Part shown: positions 44,341-55,921 of the stretch, piece after piece
Numbering within the stretch: the stretch's first letter is position 1
Layout of the letters: each line of letters begins with the position of its first letter
From: Ichthyophis bannanicus
Taxonomy: Eukaryota; Chordata; Amphibia; Gymnophiona; Ichthyophiidae
DNA: 64,000 nucleotides
Assembly: GCA_033557465.1 (NCBI GenBank)
Contig: CM066048.1
Location: 18,638,305-18,702,304 of the forward strand
Reading direction: 5' to 3'
The notes under the pieces: model-generated
The model's input: the letters and a program-made list of their open reading frames with translations, nothing else
Database searches by the model: none
What the model was told of the DNA's origin: nothing
Made by a program: the position numbers and the translations under genes

Positions 44341-44880
44341 TTTTCCCTGGGCTGGGCTGGGCTGGGCTGGGGGTGGGGGGTGGGGGTTAGGAGTGGTGCT
44401 GGGCTGGGCTGGGGGGCTTAGGAGTGGTGATGGGCTGGGCTGGGCTGGGGGGGGGTTAGGAGTGGTGATGGGCTGGGCTGGGCTGGGGGGGGGTTAGGAG
44501 TGGTGATGGGCTGGGCTGGGCTGGGCTGGGCTGGGGGGGGGGGTTAGGAGTGGTGATGGGCTGGGCTGGGGGGGGGGTTAGGAGTGGTGATGGGCTGGGC
44601 TGGGCTGGGGGGGGGTTAGGAGTAGTGATGGGCTGGGCTGGGGGTGTTAGGGATTAGTTATGGCCAGGGGCTGGGGGGTTAGGAGTGGTGATGGGCACTG
44701 GGCTGGGGGGTTAGGAGTGGTGATGGACACTGGGCTGGCTGGGGGGGGTTAGGGGTGGTGATGGGCACTGGGCTGGCTGGGGGGTTAGGAGTGGTGATGG
44801 GCGCTGGGCTGGGGGGTAGGAGTGGTGATGGGCACTGGGGGGGGTTAGGAGTGGTGATAGGCGCTGGGGGGGCTTAAACT
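44341..44880 (+). repeat. G-rich minisatellite, about 37-base unit
   Basis: About 14 units of GGTTAGGAGTGGTGATGGGC followed by variable GCTGG repeats and G runs of up to nine. The repeated runs could form G-quadruplexes. Confidence 0.93.
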
Positions 44881-45240
44881 AAAAATTGAGTGATGGGGGA
44901 TTAGGACTGGGAGTGGGCTGATGGGGAGGTTAGGACTGGAAATGGGCTGGTGGGATTAGGACTGGGAGTGAGCTATGGGGGGCTAGGACTGGTAATGGGT
45001 TGGGGGGTTGCTAGGACTGGAAATGGGCTGAGTGGAAGGGGGCTTGAACTGCAAATAGCTGTTGGGGATGGGGCTTGGAATGGAAATGGGCTGAGGGGAA
45101 GTGGGGGGCTTGAACTGCAAATAGCTGATGGGGACGGGGCTTGGAATGGAAATGGGCTGAGGGGAAGTGGGGGGCTTGAAGAAGGGAATGGATGCTGGGT
45201 GAGACTGGAACTAGAAGGGAGCTGATGTTGGGGGAGGATT
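44881..45240 (+). repeat. G-rich minisatellite, about 66-base unit
   Basis: At least two and a half units containing GAAATGGGCTGA, GGGGGCTTGAACTGCAAATA and GGGGCTTGGAATG (from about 45020), preceded by degenerate GGATTAGGACTGG units. Confidence 0.88.
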
Positions 45241-46145
45241 AGAATGGGATGGGGCTGGGAGAGTAAAATGGAGAGGGGAAAAATATTTTGTGTAGGAGGG
45301 ATGAAAAATCTACAATTGGCCAGGTATTGGGAGAGTAATTGGGGATTGAGGATGGAGGGGTAAAATTTGTGTGGATGAAATAGAAATGAGGAAAGAGCAA
45401 AAGGAGAAAGATTAGTATGTTAAAGCAGATGTAGAGAGAGAGAATGGAAAAAAAACTAGAAGAGAGAAGAAAGGACAAATGGACAGCAGACGATGGAGAG
45501 TTAGCAGAAAACATGAAGAAACCAGAAGAAAATGGCTGGACCAATTGCAACTGAAAAAAAATGCACAAAAGGTAGAACGATATCTCTTTATTTTGAATTT
45601 ATTAACTGGAATATGTCAGCTCTGGGAAATGTGCATCATTAACATCTGCGCTTTGTTTGGTACAAGAGGAAATTCCTATTTGACGTTGCCACTTGTTCTC
45701 TTTCCCCAGTATTCACTGAAATGTATTGGTTTAATATTTGCAGTGTTGCCTTTTGATAGGTAGGGTATGGTGCTTTGTGAGTCCTGGTAATGCTGTCAGG
45801 ATACGGCGGGTTTGCTATGGGTTCTAAATGGGCAGCGTTTGTAGTAGTTCCTAATGTGCCTGGCGGTTGGCACTGGATTATAGTAATGTAGAAATCTTTT
45901 AGTCTTTCTTTATCCATACACTCATTAAGAGACATGTTTACTAAAAGTTAGTGTATGGTAACATTATGCAAATATTTATGCAAATAAGACCACTTATGCA
46001 AATGACGTGCTGGCACTTTGAGGAAATTCTTTGGTTTTGTGCGGCAGTTTGGGCACTCGGGCTCAAAAAGGTTAGCCATCACTGGTCTAGGGTGATTCCC
46101 ACGTATCGTACTTCTTGCTTGGTGCTTATCTCAGTATTTCTTTTC

Positions 46146-46255
46146 TTTTCATTCATTCATTCATTTAACATTTTTTATATACCGCCTTTCAGATTCTCAA
46201 GGCAGTTTACATTGAACTTACATAGAACTTTTCATCAGAACTATTTACAGTTTCA
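46146..46255 (-). mobile_element. SINE or L2-type tail fragment
   Basis: CATTCATTCATTCATT tail followed by ATATACCGCCTTTCAG and CAAGGCAGTTTACATT, the family stem-loop. Confidence 0.7.
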
Positions 46256-47328
46256 AATATCAACAGTATCCCTCACTGGTAAGGTGGGAGGAGGTATGAA
46301 TGAAGGGTCATTAGTGTTTAAGAGAGCCTCTGATTTCTTGCCGTTTACTTTGGCTGATTCTACATAACTTAAATCATTGAAGCAGAGAAGGGGGCCATAA
46401 AGCAGCACATCATCAGCATAAATGTGGTAGAGAATATTGAATGATTTAATTATGGAGCAAATAGGCTGAATGTAAATATTAAACAGTAGGGCTGATAATG
46501 AGGAGCCTTGTGGGACTCCTTGCATTTGTATATAATTGGATGATGTTTGCATACCGTTTGCTGTTGGTCTGAGAGGTAAGATCTGAACCAGTCTAAGGCT
46601 AGGTTCTGAATCCCAATCAGTTGCAGCTCGGTTAGGAGGAGATTGTGGGACACAGTGTCAAAGGTGGACGCAATGTCAAAAAAGAGTAGAATAAATCCTT
46701 GTTTAGATTTGTTCATGCTTAAGATTAGATTGTTCATTAGTGTGACAAGCAGTGTCTCTACACCATGCTGTAGACGAAATCCATGTTGGTTGTCATCCAG
46801 TAGATAATGGGCATTGATGTGATCCTGAATTTGTTGCTGTACAATCTTCTCTGTTACCTTGGCCAGGAAGGGCAGGCTTGAAATAATAGGTCTGTAGGAT
46901 TTTACGTCTGTCGGATCAAGTTTAGGGTTCTTGAATAGGGGGTCTGATGGATGCAGCTTTTAGAGGGGCTGGAAATAAGCCCTTGGAGAAGGAGATCTTT
47001 ATAAGGTGATGGATATATACACTTAGCTCAGAGGATGCTGATTTGATCCAAAAAGATGGGCATGGTTCTGTTGGAGAGGTGGTAGTGTTAAGACTTCTTA
47101 TTATACACTCTATTTGTTCTGTTGAATAAGGGTGGAAAGCTCCCTAGTGCATGAATGGTGGGATCATTGTTTTGTGCAGCAGAAGTCACAGTTGTCTGGT
47201 TGTTGATATCACTGTTAATAGGCACGAGGGTACTGGATAAGGGTAATATGCTATCGGTTTGTAAATGAATGGCTGCTGCAGGAGGGGCGGCTGGTGGAGT
47301 AGTAGAAGTATTTTAAGGATTAGCCATA
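46253..47328 (-). pseudogene. L2 copy E reverse transcriptase
   Basis: Minus-strand blocks: SYRPIISSLPFLAKVTEKIV, YLLDDNQHGFRLQHGVETL, FFDIASTFDTVSHNLLL, MQGVPQGSSLSALLFNIYIQ and HIYADDVLLYGPLLCF (catalytic YADD). Shifts near 46540 and in the first part break it. The AF(D) of the LDxSAAFD block has become ASTFD. Confidence 0.86.
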
Positions 47329-48239
47329 CAGTCAAACCTCGGTTTTCATGATTAATCCGTTCCAAAAAGTCTGACTAAAACCGAAACGGACTAAAACCGA
47401 AGCAAGATTTCCCATAGGAAATAATGTAAATTCAATTAATCCGTTCCAGACACCCAAAAATATTGACAAAAAGTACATTTTATAGAGAATAACTATATTT
47501 TTACATACAGAAAACAATGAGAAATACATATAAATGACTAATGAAATGGATAAATGAACATTTAACATCACATTTAACTTTATTGAAGACTCTTGTTGAG
47601 GGGAGAGGGAGGAGGAGAGGTTATTGTTTGGAAGGGGAGCCATTTGGCAATTGCTGCAGCAGCACGAGCTCCCGAAGTCTCAGCCAGCACTTCTCTCAGC
47701 TGCCCGATCGTCCACAGCACAGCAAACACAACGAGACTTTAGGACACCAATCTGATCGCTGACTCCGTCTCAACCCCGCAAGAGAAAGAACTGCCTGCCA
47801 CATTCATTCAACATCTCCTGCTTACCCTGCTACCTCCGAGCCTGAGGGGGCGCTCCAGAGAACAGGCAGGCGGTGGAGAGATCGGGGCCTTCCTCTCTGC
47901 AATCCTTGCATGTCTGGCTCGAGGATGTTGCTCACCTGCCTTTCAGATCTCAACACGCGATCGGTGAGTCCGGGGGGGGGGGGTAGTGCTGCCGGGACTG
48001 GGCAGGCAGTGTAGTGTATGCAGACCAGCGCGAAGGTGACAGTATTGCAGGCACACACGATCGGTGAGTCCGGGGGGGGGGGGGTGCTGCCGGGACTGGG
48101 CAGGCAGTGTACTGTCTGCAGACCAGGGTGTACGAAAACCAAGGCATCGACGAAAACCGAGACAAGATCTCAGTCGGGAAAAGACGTCGAAAACCGAAAC
48201 CGACGAAAACCGGGGCAACCGAAAACCGAGGTTTGACTG
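47329..48239. mobile_element. Non-autonomous Tc1/mariner-type element (Tigger/pogo-like)
   Basis: Terminal inverted repeats CAGTCAAACCTCGGTTTTC at both ends, flanked by TA (47327-47328 and 48240-48241), the target of this superfamily. Internal repeats of AAACCGA-type text extend the ends. No transposase was found. Confidence 0.88.
47953..48125 (+). repeat. Direct repeat in Tigger/pogo-like element
   Basis: CGATCGGTGAGTCCGGGGG with a following G run and GCTGCCGGGACTGGGCAGGC occurs at about 47958 and 48058, a period of roughly 100 bases. Confidence 0.88.
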
Positions 48240-48500
48240 TATTAGCTTTGCTCTTAAAGTAGTTAGTGAAGACCTACGGGTGTGGTGTATTTTCAGTATA
48301 TTGCCTTGTGTTGTCTTTGATTAGTGACTGGGTGATGCTGAAACCCTCACGGGGTCTGTTGATAGAGGGCATAAGGAGGTTGGTATGGGGTTCTCTTCTC
48401 AAATTCATTGCATTACTATGCTCTCGTATGGTCTTGTAAATTTGGAGCTTAGAGTTTCACCATTTACGTTCTAACTTACTGAGTTGTCGCAGGGATTCCT

Positions 48501-49358
48501 TTAATTCAGCAGTGTACCAGATTGGAGCACTGTTTTGTTTAGTAGTTCAGATGGTAGGAGCGCCACTTTACTTAAAGTAGAGTTCCAAGTGTGTGTTAAT
48601 TCAAGTAAGTCAGAGGTGTCAGTTTTGAGCTTGTGTAGAGTTGCTTCTAGGAATTCTTCTTTGATGAATGGTCGAAAACGGCGAGGGGGAGTCAGAGTAT
48701 GATTTGAGGGAGGCTCATGATCAGTTGAAAGTTGGGGAATGTGGAAGAAGATGGCCTTGTGGTCTGACCAAGGTACTGGAATGATTTGTAGCTGGTGTAG
48801 ATTGTTGACCAGCTGAGCAGTTATAGGAGAGAAGATGAGGTCCGGGGTATTACCACCAATATGGGTAGGTTCGTGTATTATTTGATTATAGCCTAAGGAA
48901 GCCATAGCATCAAGGAATGCAGAGGTATGCTTCATTGAAAGTGCAGGGAGATTGAAGTCTCCTAGTAGCCAGAGAGGCTTTCTCTTCATAGAGGAGTTGC
49001 ATGCTATGTCAAGGACAATTGATAGGTCATCAGCAGATGTAGAGGGGCATGGTAGAACAGGGCTGTTGAAAGGTGTTGATTGGAGATCAGAATAGCATCC
49101 AGGGTGTTTGAATTATGTATGTTATGGCACTGAAGTTGGAGTTTATCTTTAGCAATGATTAAGACTCCGCCACCTCTTTTTATTAGCTCGTGGGCTGTTG
49201 AAGAGGACATAGTTTGGGAGCTTTATGTAGTTTATGATGACTGTGTCCAAGTCAGTTAGCCATGATTTGATCACAAATAACATATCTAATTTATAGGCTT
49301 CAACATAGTCTAAGATTACAGGCCATTTGTTATGGATGGAACACGTGTTAGCATACAT
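48501..49358 (-). pseudogene. L2 copy E endonuclease
   Basis: Blocks in minus-strand order: MYANTCSIHNKWPVILDYV, LDMLFVIKSWL (catalytic Glu of the ETWL motif changed to Lys), KRGGGVLIIAKDKLQL, LWLLGDFNLPAL, PTHIGGNTPDLIFSPI and IIPVPWSDHKAIFFHIP (SDH motif). Several shifts occur. Confidence 0.85.
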
Positions 49359-49400
49359 GCTAGGTGTTGTTTATCCGAGGGTTTCAATCCTCGCCTTTTT

Positions 49401-50009
49401 ACTGGAAGTTGACATATAATATGGATCAGATGCTTATAGCAGGTTGTATGATGTGTTATTGTATCAGAATATGGAATTCCTTGCCATCTCTGGCCTTGGC
49501 TACGTATGATTGGTATCTAACTTGGTTGTTGGGTTAGCGGGTCTGTAAGACACATGGCATGAACTATGAGAAAAATAAGGTTCTGTTAAAAGTGGCAGAG
49601 CTGTGCTAGTAGAGAACGTACCTGTAGGGATTGAGGTGTTAAATAGCAAATACAGTATACTAGGGGTAGATGGAACTCAATTCTGATCAATAAGCTTCAC
49701 TGTGCAACACAATGTTGTAACTGTGATTTAGGTTAATTAAGTGGTAGATAGTGTTGGTACAAAATAGCAAAATATTCTGTTACTAAATTGCAGTGTTAAA
49801 CTCTTAACATATGTATCAGATTTAAACAAGGATAGAGCTAGACAAAGATTTGTAATATCAAGTAGAGGCTTACATTTATCTTAGCTGAGAGTATAAGGGT
49901 ATAAGCAGTGTCGTACGTTTATATATAGCAAGACAGTCACAGTCTGTATAATAGCTATTAGGCTTTAAGTACCTGTTTTTTTTTGTTTGTTTTTGTGGTT
50001 TTGGGTGCC
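49401..50009. other. AT-rich sequence with no recognised gene
   Basis: It may include the 5' UTR of L2 copy E. No domain or repeat signature is identified. Confidence 0.45.
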
Positions 50010-50462
50010 TAATTTCCACGCCAATGGGCCCTCTGGCAAGGCCCTCAGGTGCAGGCCAGTTGGGAGGTGCAGTAATTTAAATGTCCCACGTCGGGCCCTG
50101 ATTGGCCTTGTGGTGAAGAGCAGGAGGGGTTTCCTACCGCTTGCTCTCTGTCCTGATGCCGATTGGGGCATCCCAAGATTCACCGCATGGGGCCAGGCAC
50201 TGCCATTTTTCAAGATAGTGGACCCAGAGTGGAAGCATGTAGGCAGTGCTCCCACTTATTCTAAGGTACCATGTGGGAGGGGGTGGATTTAGGGACCGCT
50301 AGCCCACCAGGTTTTATTTTAATTTGGGGTGAGAGGTGTTCAAGGGCCACCAGACCACCAGGTAGTCACTTTCTGTTGGGGCTCTGGACCCGACAGTATT
50401 TTGATGGCATTGGGGGCTTTTCCCGATTTCATGATCGTCCCCAATGCCATAAAAATACTGTT
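50010..50462 (+). repeat. Unclassified interspersed repeat, copy 2
   Basis: The counterpart of 41890-42330. It ends in an inverted repeat: CAGTATTTTGATGGCATTGG (about 50395-50414) against its complement at about 50439-50460. No protein is recognised. Confidence 0.78.
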
Positions 50463-50469
50463 AGCCAGG

Positions 50470-50820
50470 GCTGAGGTGAGGTGCGCCTCACAGGACATGG
50501 TATGGGCGGAGGAGAGAGCAGTATTATAGAAATTTATACCCTCAACAACAGATTTAGAGGACAAAATGGAAGAAAGAGGCGATGAGACAGTAGCGGAAAA
50601 AGTCAGTGGATCGATAGCATGAAGATTTCTAAAAAGGTAGGAGGAGACTGGGCGAGATTGAGGTGAGGAGTGATGAGTGAAGCTTAATAGGTGGTGGTCA
50701 GATAAGGGAAGAACTGAGGTATGGAAATTAGAGGGTAAACAATTAGAAAAGAAAACAAGATCAAGGCAGTGACCATGGTGATGTGGGGGGCAGAAGAGCA
50801 AAGTTGGAGGTTGTATGAGG
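50470..50820 (-). pseudogene. L2-type endonuclease fragment
   Basis: The minus-strand frame contains HHHGHCLDLVFFSN, TSVLPLSDHHLLSFTHHS (SDH motif) and KSVVEGINFYNTALSS, matching the end of an L2 endonuclease domain. It stops at about 50820 where L1 ORF1 begins on the other strand. Confidence 0.78.
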
Positions 50821-50826
50821 CCGAGA

Positions 50827-51126
50827 AGGGAGAACAAAGCAAGAGATGTGGTGGTCTGCTTACACGAATTCAGGTCTAAAGAACTGGTGATGAAGGCATC
50901 AAGGAAATTGGGAAAGATTAAGTGGCAGGGATCTGAAGTGGAAGTGTTTGCTGACATATCAAGTCTTACTATTAAAAAACGTAGAGAATATCAAGCGGTG
51001 ACCAGAAAGCTGAGAGGAGAAAATGTGCGGTACAGGTGGCTGTTTCCAGTGGGCTTGCAATTCACTATAAATGTGAAGACGCTGACAGTCCACTCGGTGG
51101 AAGCGGTGCTAAGAGGTATGAAATAG
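50827..51126 (+). pseudogene. L1 copy 1 ORF1, C-terminal half
   Basis: The open frame reads NKARDVVVCLHEFRSKELVM, KIKWQGSEVEVFADISSLT, KKRREYQAVTRKLR and VRYRWLFPVGLQFTIN, the RRM end and C-terminal domain of L1 ORF1p. The N-terminus and coiled coil are missing because of 5' truncation. Confidence 0.88.
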
Positions 51127-51723
51127 GCGGGATGGTCTGATATCCCTGGAAAGCAGTTGGACAGTCAGGACCAACAAGATAAAGGTGGACTGGGAAAGGA
51201 TACACAACAGTGGAGCCGTGTATCTGGAGGGAAAAAATGTCTGAGGCATCAGACTGATGAAATGAATAACTGGCCTATTTTGAATCTGTGTTGTGATACT
51301 ATTGTGTTGGGGAAAGGGATAGATATGGGGGTTAACTGTGACATGCCAGTTTAAAGTGGTAAAAAATTGTTTTTGTCTGAGAGTGATGTGGGAATTTAAA
51401 TGGGGGAAGAGATTGGGTGGTTGGGCTGGTGGGTGAATGGAGTGTGGGAAGGATGGTAAGTGGTTAGTTATTGGGGGGTTCTGAGGGGTCAGTTAATGGG
51501 GAAGGTAAATGGATAGGGTGTTGGGCGATGTCACCTGAAGTGGATCCAGAATTGGAGCCCCTGGGGGAAGGGAAAGATGGGAGGGGGTGGGGTGCGGGGA
51601 GTTGGGGGTAGGGGTAAAGGGAGGGAGGGTGGGGGGATGGGTGGGAGGGGAGAGAGAGGGGTAGGTAGAGGGATACGGAATAGTCAAGGGTGGTGGTAAG
51701 GGTGCTGGAGCGGGAGGGTACAA

Positions 51724-54700
51724 ATGCCGGAGATAGATATTATGACTATGAATGTCTGGGGCCTCAACTCCTTCACAAAAAGGCAGCTCTTGATGAAAGA
51801 ATGCACTAGATTAAAGGGGGATATAGTTTTCATACAGGAAACACACCTGCTGATTAGAGATGAGAAGCGAGCGGGGCACCCGCAATACCCCCAGCAAATT
51901 TTTGCCTCAAACAAGAAAGGTGGGGGTGGGGATTTTGTTCTCAGCATGGATCTTGGGGCAAGTGGGGGATATAATCTGGGATAAAATGGGGAGATACGTG
52001 ATTTTAAAATTGCAGTAGGATAAGAAGATATATACGTTGGTAAATGTGTACGCCCCAAACGCCAATCAGGCACAATTCTTCCGGAAACTCCAGAATAAAT
52101 TAATCGGGACAATGGAGGATAGTTTGATAGTAGGGGGAGATTTTACTGTGGCCCTCGACCCCCGGTTGGATACTTCCAGAGGGGAGTCGTCGACACCTAA
52201 ACAACATAGACTCAGCTTGAAGAGGTTGATTAAGGGATTGGATCTGATAGACATTTGGAGGGAGAGGAATGGAGGGCAGCGTGATTGCACATTTTTCTCG
52301 GCAGTGCATGGGGTGTACTCCCGAATTGATATGATATTGGTGGACCGTTCCCTGGTAGCGGCAATGGGGAATTGTGAAATTAGGGAGCGAACCTGGTCTG
52401 ACCACGCGCCAATTACAGGGGTAATTCAACTTGGGAGTCAAAGGCTTCATAGAAAGTGGTGGAAATTGAATGAATCCCTATTGGAGGACAAAGAGGTGGT
52501 GAGGCAAGTTACAGAAGGGATAGCAGAGTATATATTGTTAAACGACACGGGGGGGGGGGGGGGTGTTCGCCGGGAACAGTTTGGGACTGTTTGAAAGCGG
52601 TGGTACAGGGTAAATTTATTGCAGTGGGATCGCATCGGAATAGGATGAAAAGGCAGCGTCAAGACCATCTGGTTGCCGCAATAAGGGCAGCAGAAACAAA
52701 GTTAAAAAGAGACCCAAGGGATGTTAAGTTGGAAGGGGAACTATGAGGATTATGGGAGGAACTAAGTGAAATACATATGCAGGATATTAGATATAAGCTC
52801 ACTATGTTGCTGCAGAAGAATTTTGAATTTAATAATAAGGCAGGGAAGATGCTAGCATGGAAAGTCCGAAAATTGAAATCGCGGAATACAATAATAAAAA
52901 TTAGGGATACTAAGGGGCAGGACCTGTAGGTGGAGAAGGATATAGAGGACAGATTCATCCAATTCTATCAAAATTTATACACCCCGGAAAAATTAGTGGA
53001 GGAAGAAAAGATACAAGAATATTTGGGGGAGGGGGGGTTTGGCTCCCACACCTTACGGCAGAGGAAGGGGAAGAGCTCTCCGAGCTGAATAGAGAGCAGG
53101 AGATACTAGCAGTGATAAAAGGACTGCAGGGGCACAAAGCCCCCAGGGTTAGATGGCTTCCCAAACAGGTTTTACAAAATATTTTCGGGAGTCCTGGTTG
53201 GCCTACTGGCACGATTGCATAACTCCTTTGGTAAAGTAGGTGAGATGCCGCCGTCCATGCGCATGGCGGAGATTAGCATCTTACATAAAGAGGGGAAAGA
53301 TTTGGCAGAATGTGGCTCCTATAGGCTCATCTCCCTGTTAGGGGGGGATTTAAAGATTTTTAACAGAATTCTAGCAAGCTGGTTGGGGCCCCATCTGGGG
53401 AACCTCATTCATCAGAATCAATCGGGGTTTGTTAATGGATGATATACGTCGGATAACATCCAGAGGGCCCTGAATGTAGTGTGGGGGGGGAGGCGGAAGG
53501 GAAAGAGATGGCTCTGTTGGCAGTTGACGCTGAAAAAGCTTTTGATAGGGTTAACTGGGGTTTTCTCTTCAAAGTGCTCGAAAAAGTAGGCATCAAGGGG
53601 AAGTTTTTGAAGTGGGTCTGGACCATATATCAGAAGCCCACGGCCTGTCTGAAAATAAATGGTTCGGTGTCAAGGGAGTTTGAATTGTTCAGGGGTACCC
53701 AACAGGGTTGCCCACTGTCCCCCCCCCTATTATTTATCTTATCAATGGAACCGATGGCGCAGCAGATTCGAGATTGGGACGATTTCCCGGGAGTAAGAGT
53801 AGGCCAACATACACATAAGATTTCACTGTTTGCGGATGATGTGCTGTTCTTTGTCTCCAATCCAAAACAGTCGCTGGAGGTGATCCTAGAGGAGCTCAGG
53901 GATTACGGGGAGGTATTGGGGTTCCGGATGAATGCCGCCAAATCGGAGATACTAAATCTAACTATCAAAAAGGAGGATGAGGTCGAGCTGCAGCAGGCCT
54001 TCCCCTTTAAGTGGGCGGGAAACAGCATTCGGTACTTGGGAGTGCAACTTACCTCTAAGCGGGATATGCTGTTCCGGGAAAATTATGGGGGGGGCTAAGA
54101 AAAAAAAACTATTCCGGGAGTTAGAAGATTGGGGGAAATATGAGGTATCGTGGTTGGGTAGGATAGACTTGTTCAAGATGATCTTGGTTCCCAGGTTGTT
54201 TATTTATTTATGAACTTGCCAGTGGAAGTACCGGTAATCTACCTTAGACAACTCCAGACAAGGGTAATTTAAATATGTTTGGAAGGGTAAAAGACCACGA
54301 TTAGCAGAAAGTATCTTGTGCACCAATAAGAAAAGGGGGGGGGGGGGAGGCGCTAGGAGTCCCTATGTTAGCTCGATATTATGAAGCTGCACGAGTGCGG
54401 GCAGTGTTTGAATGGGAATTGAGGGGGTCAGTGGATTGGGTGAAACTGGAGGGGCAAGGGCGGAACCATGTGAGTGATTTTAAGGAGGTTATCTGGATTA
54501 GGAGTGGGGAGACTCATCGGAGAGGGCAGGGGAACCCCTTTGCCAGAGTCACATTGCAGTTATGGTGGAAATAGCAAGGGAAATGGTACGGGGCCCAAGG
54601 GGGTTCAAAATTTATACAGTTGGTGGATAACCCGGAGTTTCAACCGGGAGTAACAGACCCAGTTTTTAGGAAGTGGGCTGAGTTAGGGCTGCGGGTGGTA

Positions 54701-55522
54701 GGGCAATTTAAGGAGAATGGAGAGTGGGTGAAGTTTGAGGAGATGCAGGAGGAGTATCAATTACCTGATAAAGATAAGTTTCTATTTATTCAAGCCCTGC
54801 ATTATTGTAGCATGAAGGGAGAACGGCCCAAATGGGAAGGATATTGATGGGCTTTTTGAAAAGGGAGAGGTCAAGGGCCTTATTTCCCAATTATATAAGG
54901 CAATGGAGGAGGAGAGGGGGGATAAATGGGCTCATCGGCGGGCATGGGAGGTAGATTTGCGTAGAAACTGGGATGGTACCCAATGGGAAGGGGTGTGTAA
55001 AGGGTTAGTTAAAGGAGTGGTGTCTAGTCATATTCTGGAACATAATTATAAGATGCTGTATAGGTGGTACATGACCCTTCAAAGATTGCAAAATTGGCAG
55101 GGTGGTAACAGTGTGTTGGCAAGGATGTGGAGGGGTAGGGTCCTTTCTTCACATCTAGTGAGAATGCCCTCAGTTAGGTCCCCTTTGGCTAGGGGTCGCA
55201 GAATGGTTAAGAGAGATCTTTGGGAGGAGGTCGGGCTGGGACCCTGTCTGGCATTGCTTAATGTGAAGAACGAAGACAGGAAAACGAAGGGCCATGGTTG
55301 GTGGGGCATAGTGTGCACGGCAACGGGGCAATTGATAGCACGTAATTGGAGGACCCTATCGGTGCCTACTCTAGCGGAGGTTAAGGGAAGAGTAGAGCAT
55401 CTGGGGCTGATGTATCGCCTTACGGCCTTGCATCGGAAGACATTGAAGAGTTTCCAGATGACCTGGGGGCCGTATCTCAAATGGAAGGAACAGGAGAGGA
55501 TGGGCAGTGAAGCGTCTGCTTA
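51724..55522 (+). pseudogene. L1 copy 1 ORF2 (endonuclease-RT)
   Basis: Start chosen at the Met of MPEIDIMTMNVWGLNSF (51724). Endonuclease: IVFIQETHLL (catalytic Glu), VNVYAPNANQ, IVGGDFTVALD, GVYSRIDMIL and WSDHAPITG. RT: SYRLISLLGGDLKIFNRIL, HQNQSGFVNG, LAVDAEKAFDRVNW, RGTQQGCPLSPPLLFILSME, KISLFADDVLFFVSNP (catalytic FADD), MNAAKSEILNL. C-terminal CX3CX7HX4C zinc motif at 55115-55168, in which the two adjacent Trp codons have become TAG TGA. Ten or so shifts and stops, several at G runs. Confidence 0.9.
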
Positions 55523-55921
55523 AGAGATTAAGGGGGGTGGTGGGGTGAGGTCTCAGACAGGAAGGACGTGAATGACTTGATGGTGAAGAGGTGGGGAATA
55601 AGGGAGTCACGTGGGGGCACTCAGGGAAAGGAGGCCTGGAGCATATGTGATTCCAGTTTGAAGTATATGCATTATGTGTATAGTAGAGAAGGGCATATAT
55701 GTCTGTGGGATGCTTAATGGCATAAGGAAGGCCGATATAACGTACAGCTTATTATAAGATGGGATTGTAATGGGTAATGTTGCACCCTATGGTAGTGTCA
55801 GTATGAAAGGGGGGGAAGGGGGAAAAGGAATTTATGGAGGAAGGTGATAACATGGCTGTATTTAGTTGATGTGTATTTGTTGTGGTTGACTTTCAATAAA
55901 AAGTAAACGGGGGGGGAAAAA

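Larger units (their letters stand above)
43851..46084. mobile_element. Non-autonomous hAT-like DNA transposon
   Basis: A perfect 8-base target duplication GTCTAGGG flanks it (43843-43850 and 46085-46092). Terminal inverted repeats are CAGCGATGGCGAACCTA at the left and CAGTGATGGCTAACCTT on the complement at the right. TIRs beginning CAG with an 8-base duplication are characteristic of hAT elements. No transposase is present; the interior consists of a 2 x 195-base palindrome, G-rich minisatellites and AT-rich sequence. Confidence 0.88.
42350..49400 (-). mobile_element. Long L2-clade LINE (copy E), interrupted by five insertions
   Basis: Minus-strand order from about 49358 down: endonuclease, RT, C-terminal region, 3' UTR and a stem-loop end near 42365-42400. 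Interruptions are SINEs at 42694-42982 and 43391-43690, a hAT element at 43851-46084, a LINE/SINE tail at about 46146-46255 and a Tigger/pogo-like element at 47329-48239. The flanks of the hAT and Tigger/pogo insertions join cleanly. 49360-49960 may be its 5' UTR but I see no marker. Confidence 0.82.
50821..55910 (+). mobile_element. L1 LINE copy 1 (5' truncated)
   Basis: Plus-strand order: C-terminal domain of ORF1, intergenic G-rich stretch, ORF2 with endonuclease, RT and C-terminal zinc region, then 3' UTR with TTCAATAAAAAGTAAAC (55893-55909) and a G/A-rich end. A second L1 begins about 10 bases later. Confidence 0.9.

Noticed and set aside
43817..44497. A 226-codon open frame across the palindrome and minisatellite
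   Set aside because: It is generated by the GC-rich palindrome; the same residues appear on the opposite strand and the end encodes simple G-rich repeats.
44341..44880. Telomere-like GGGTTAGG text
   Set aside because: The units are 37 bases long and contain only one TTAGG each, inside a hAT element; this is a minisatellite, not a telomere remnant.
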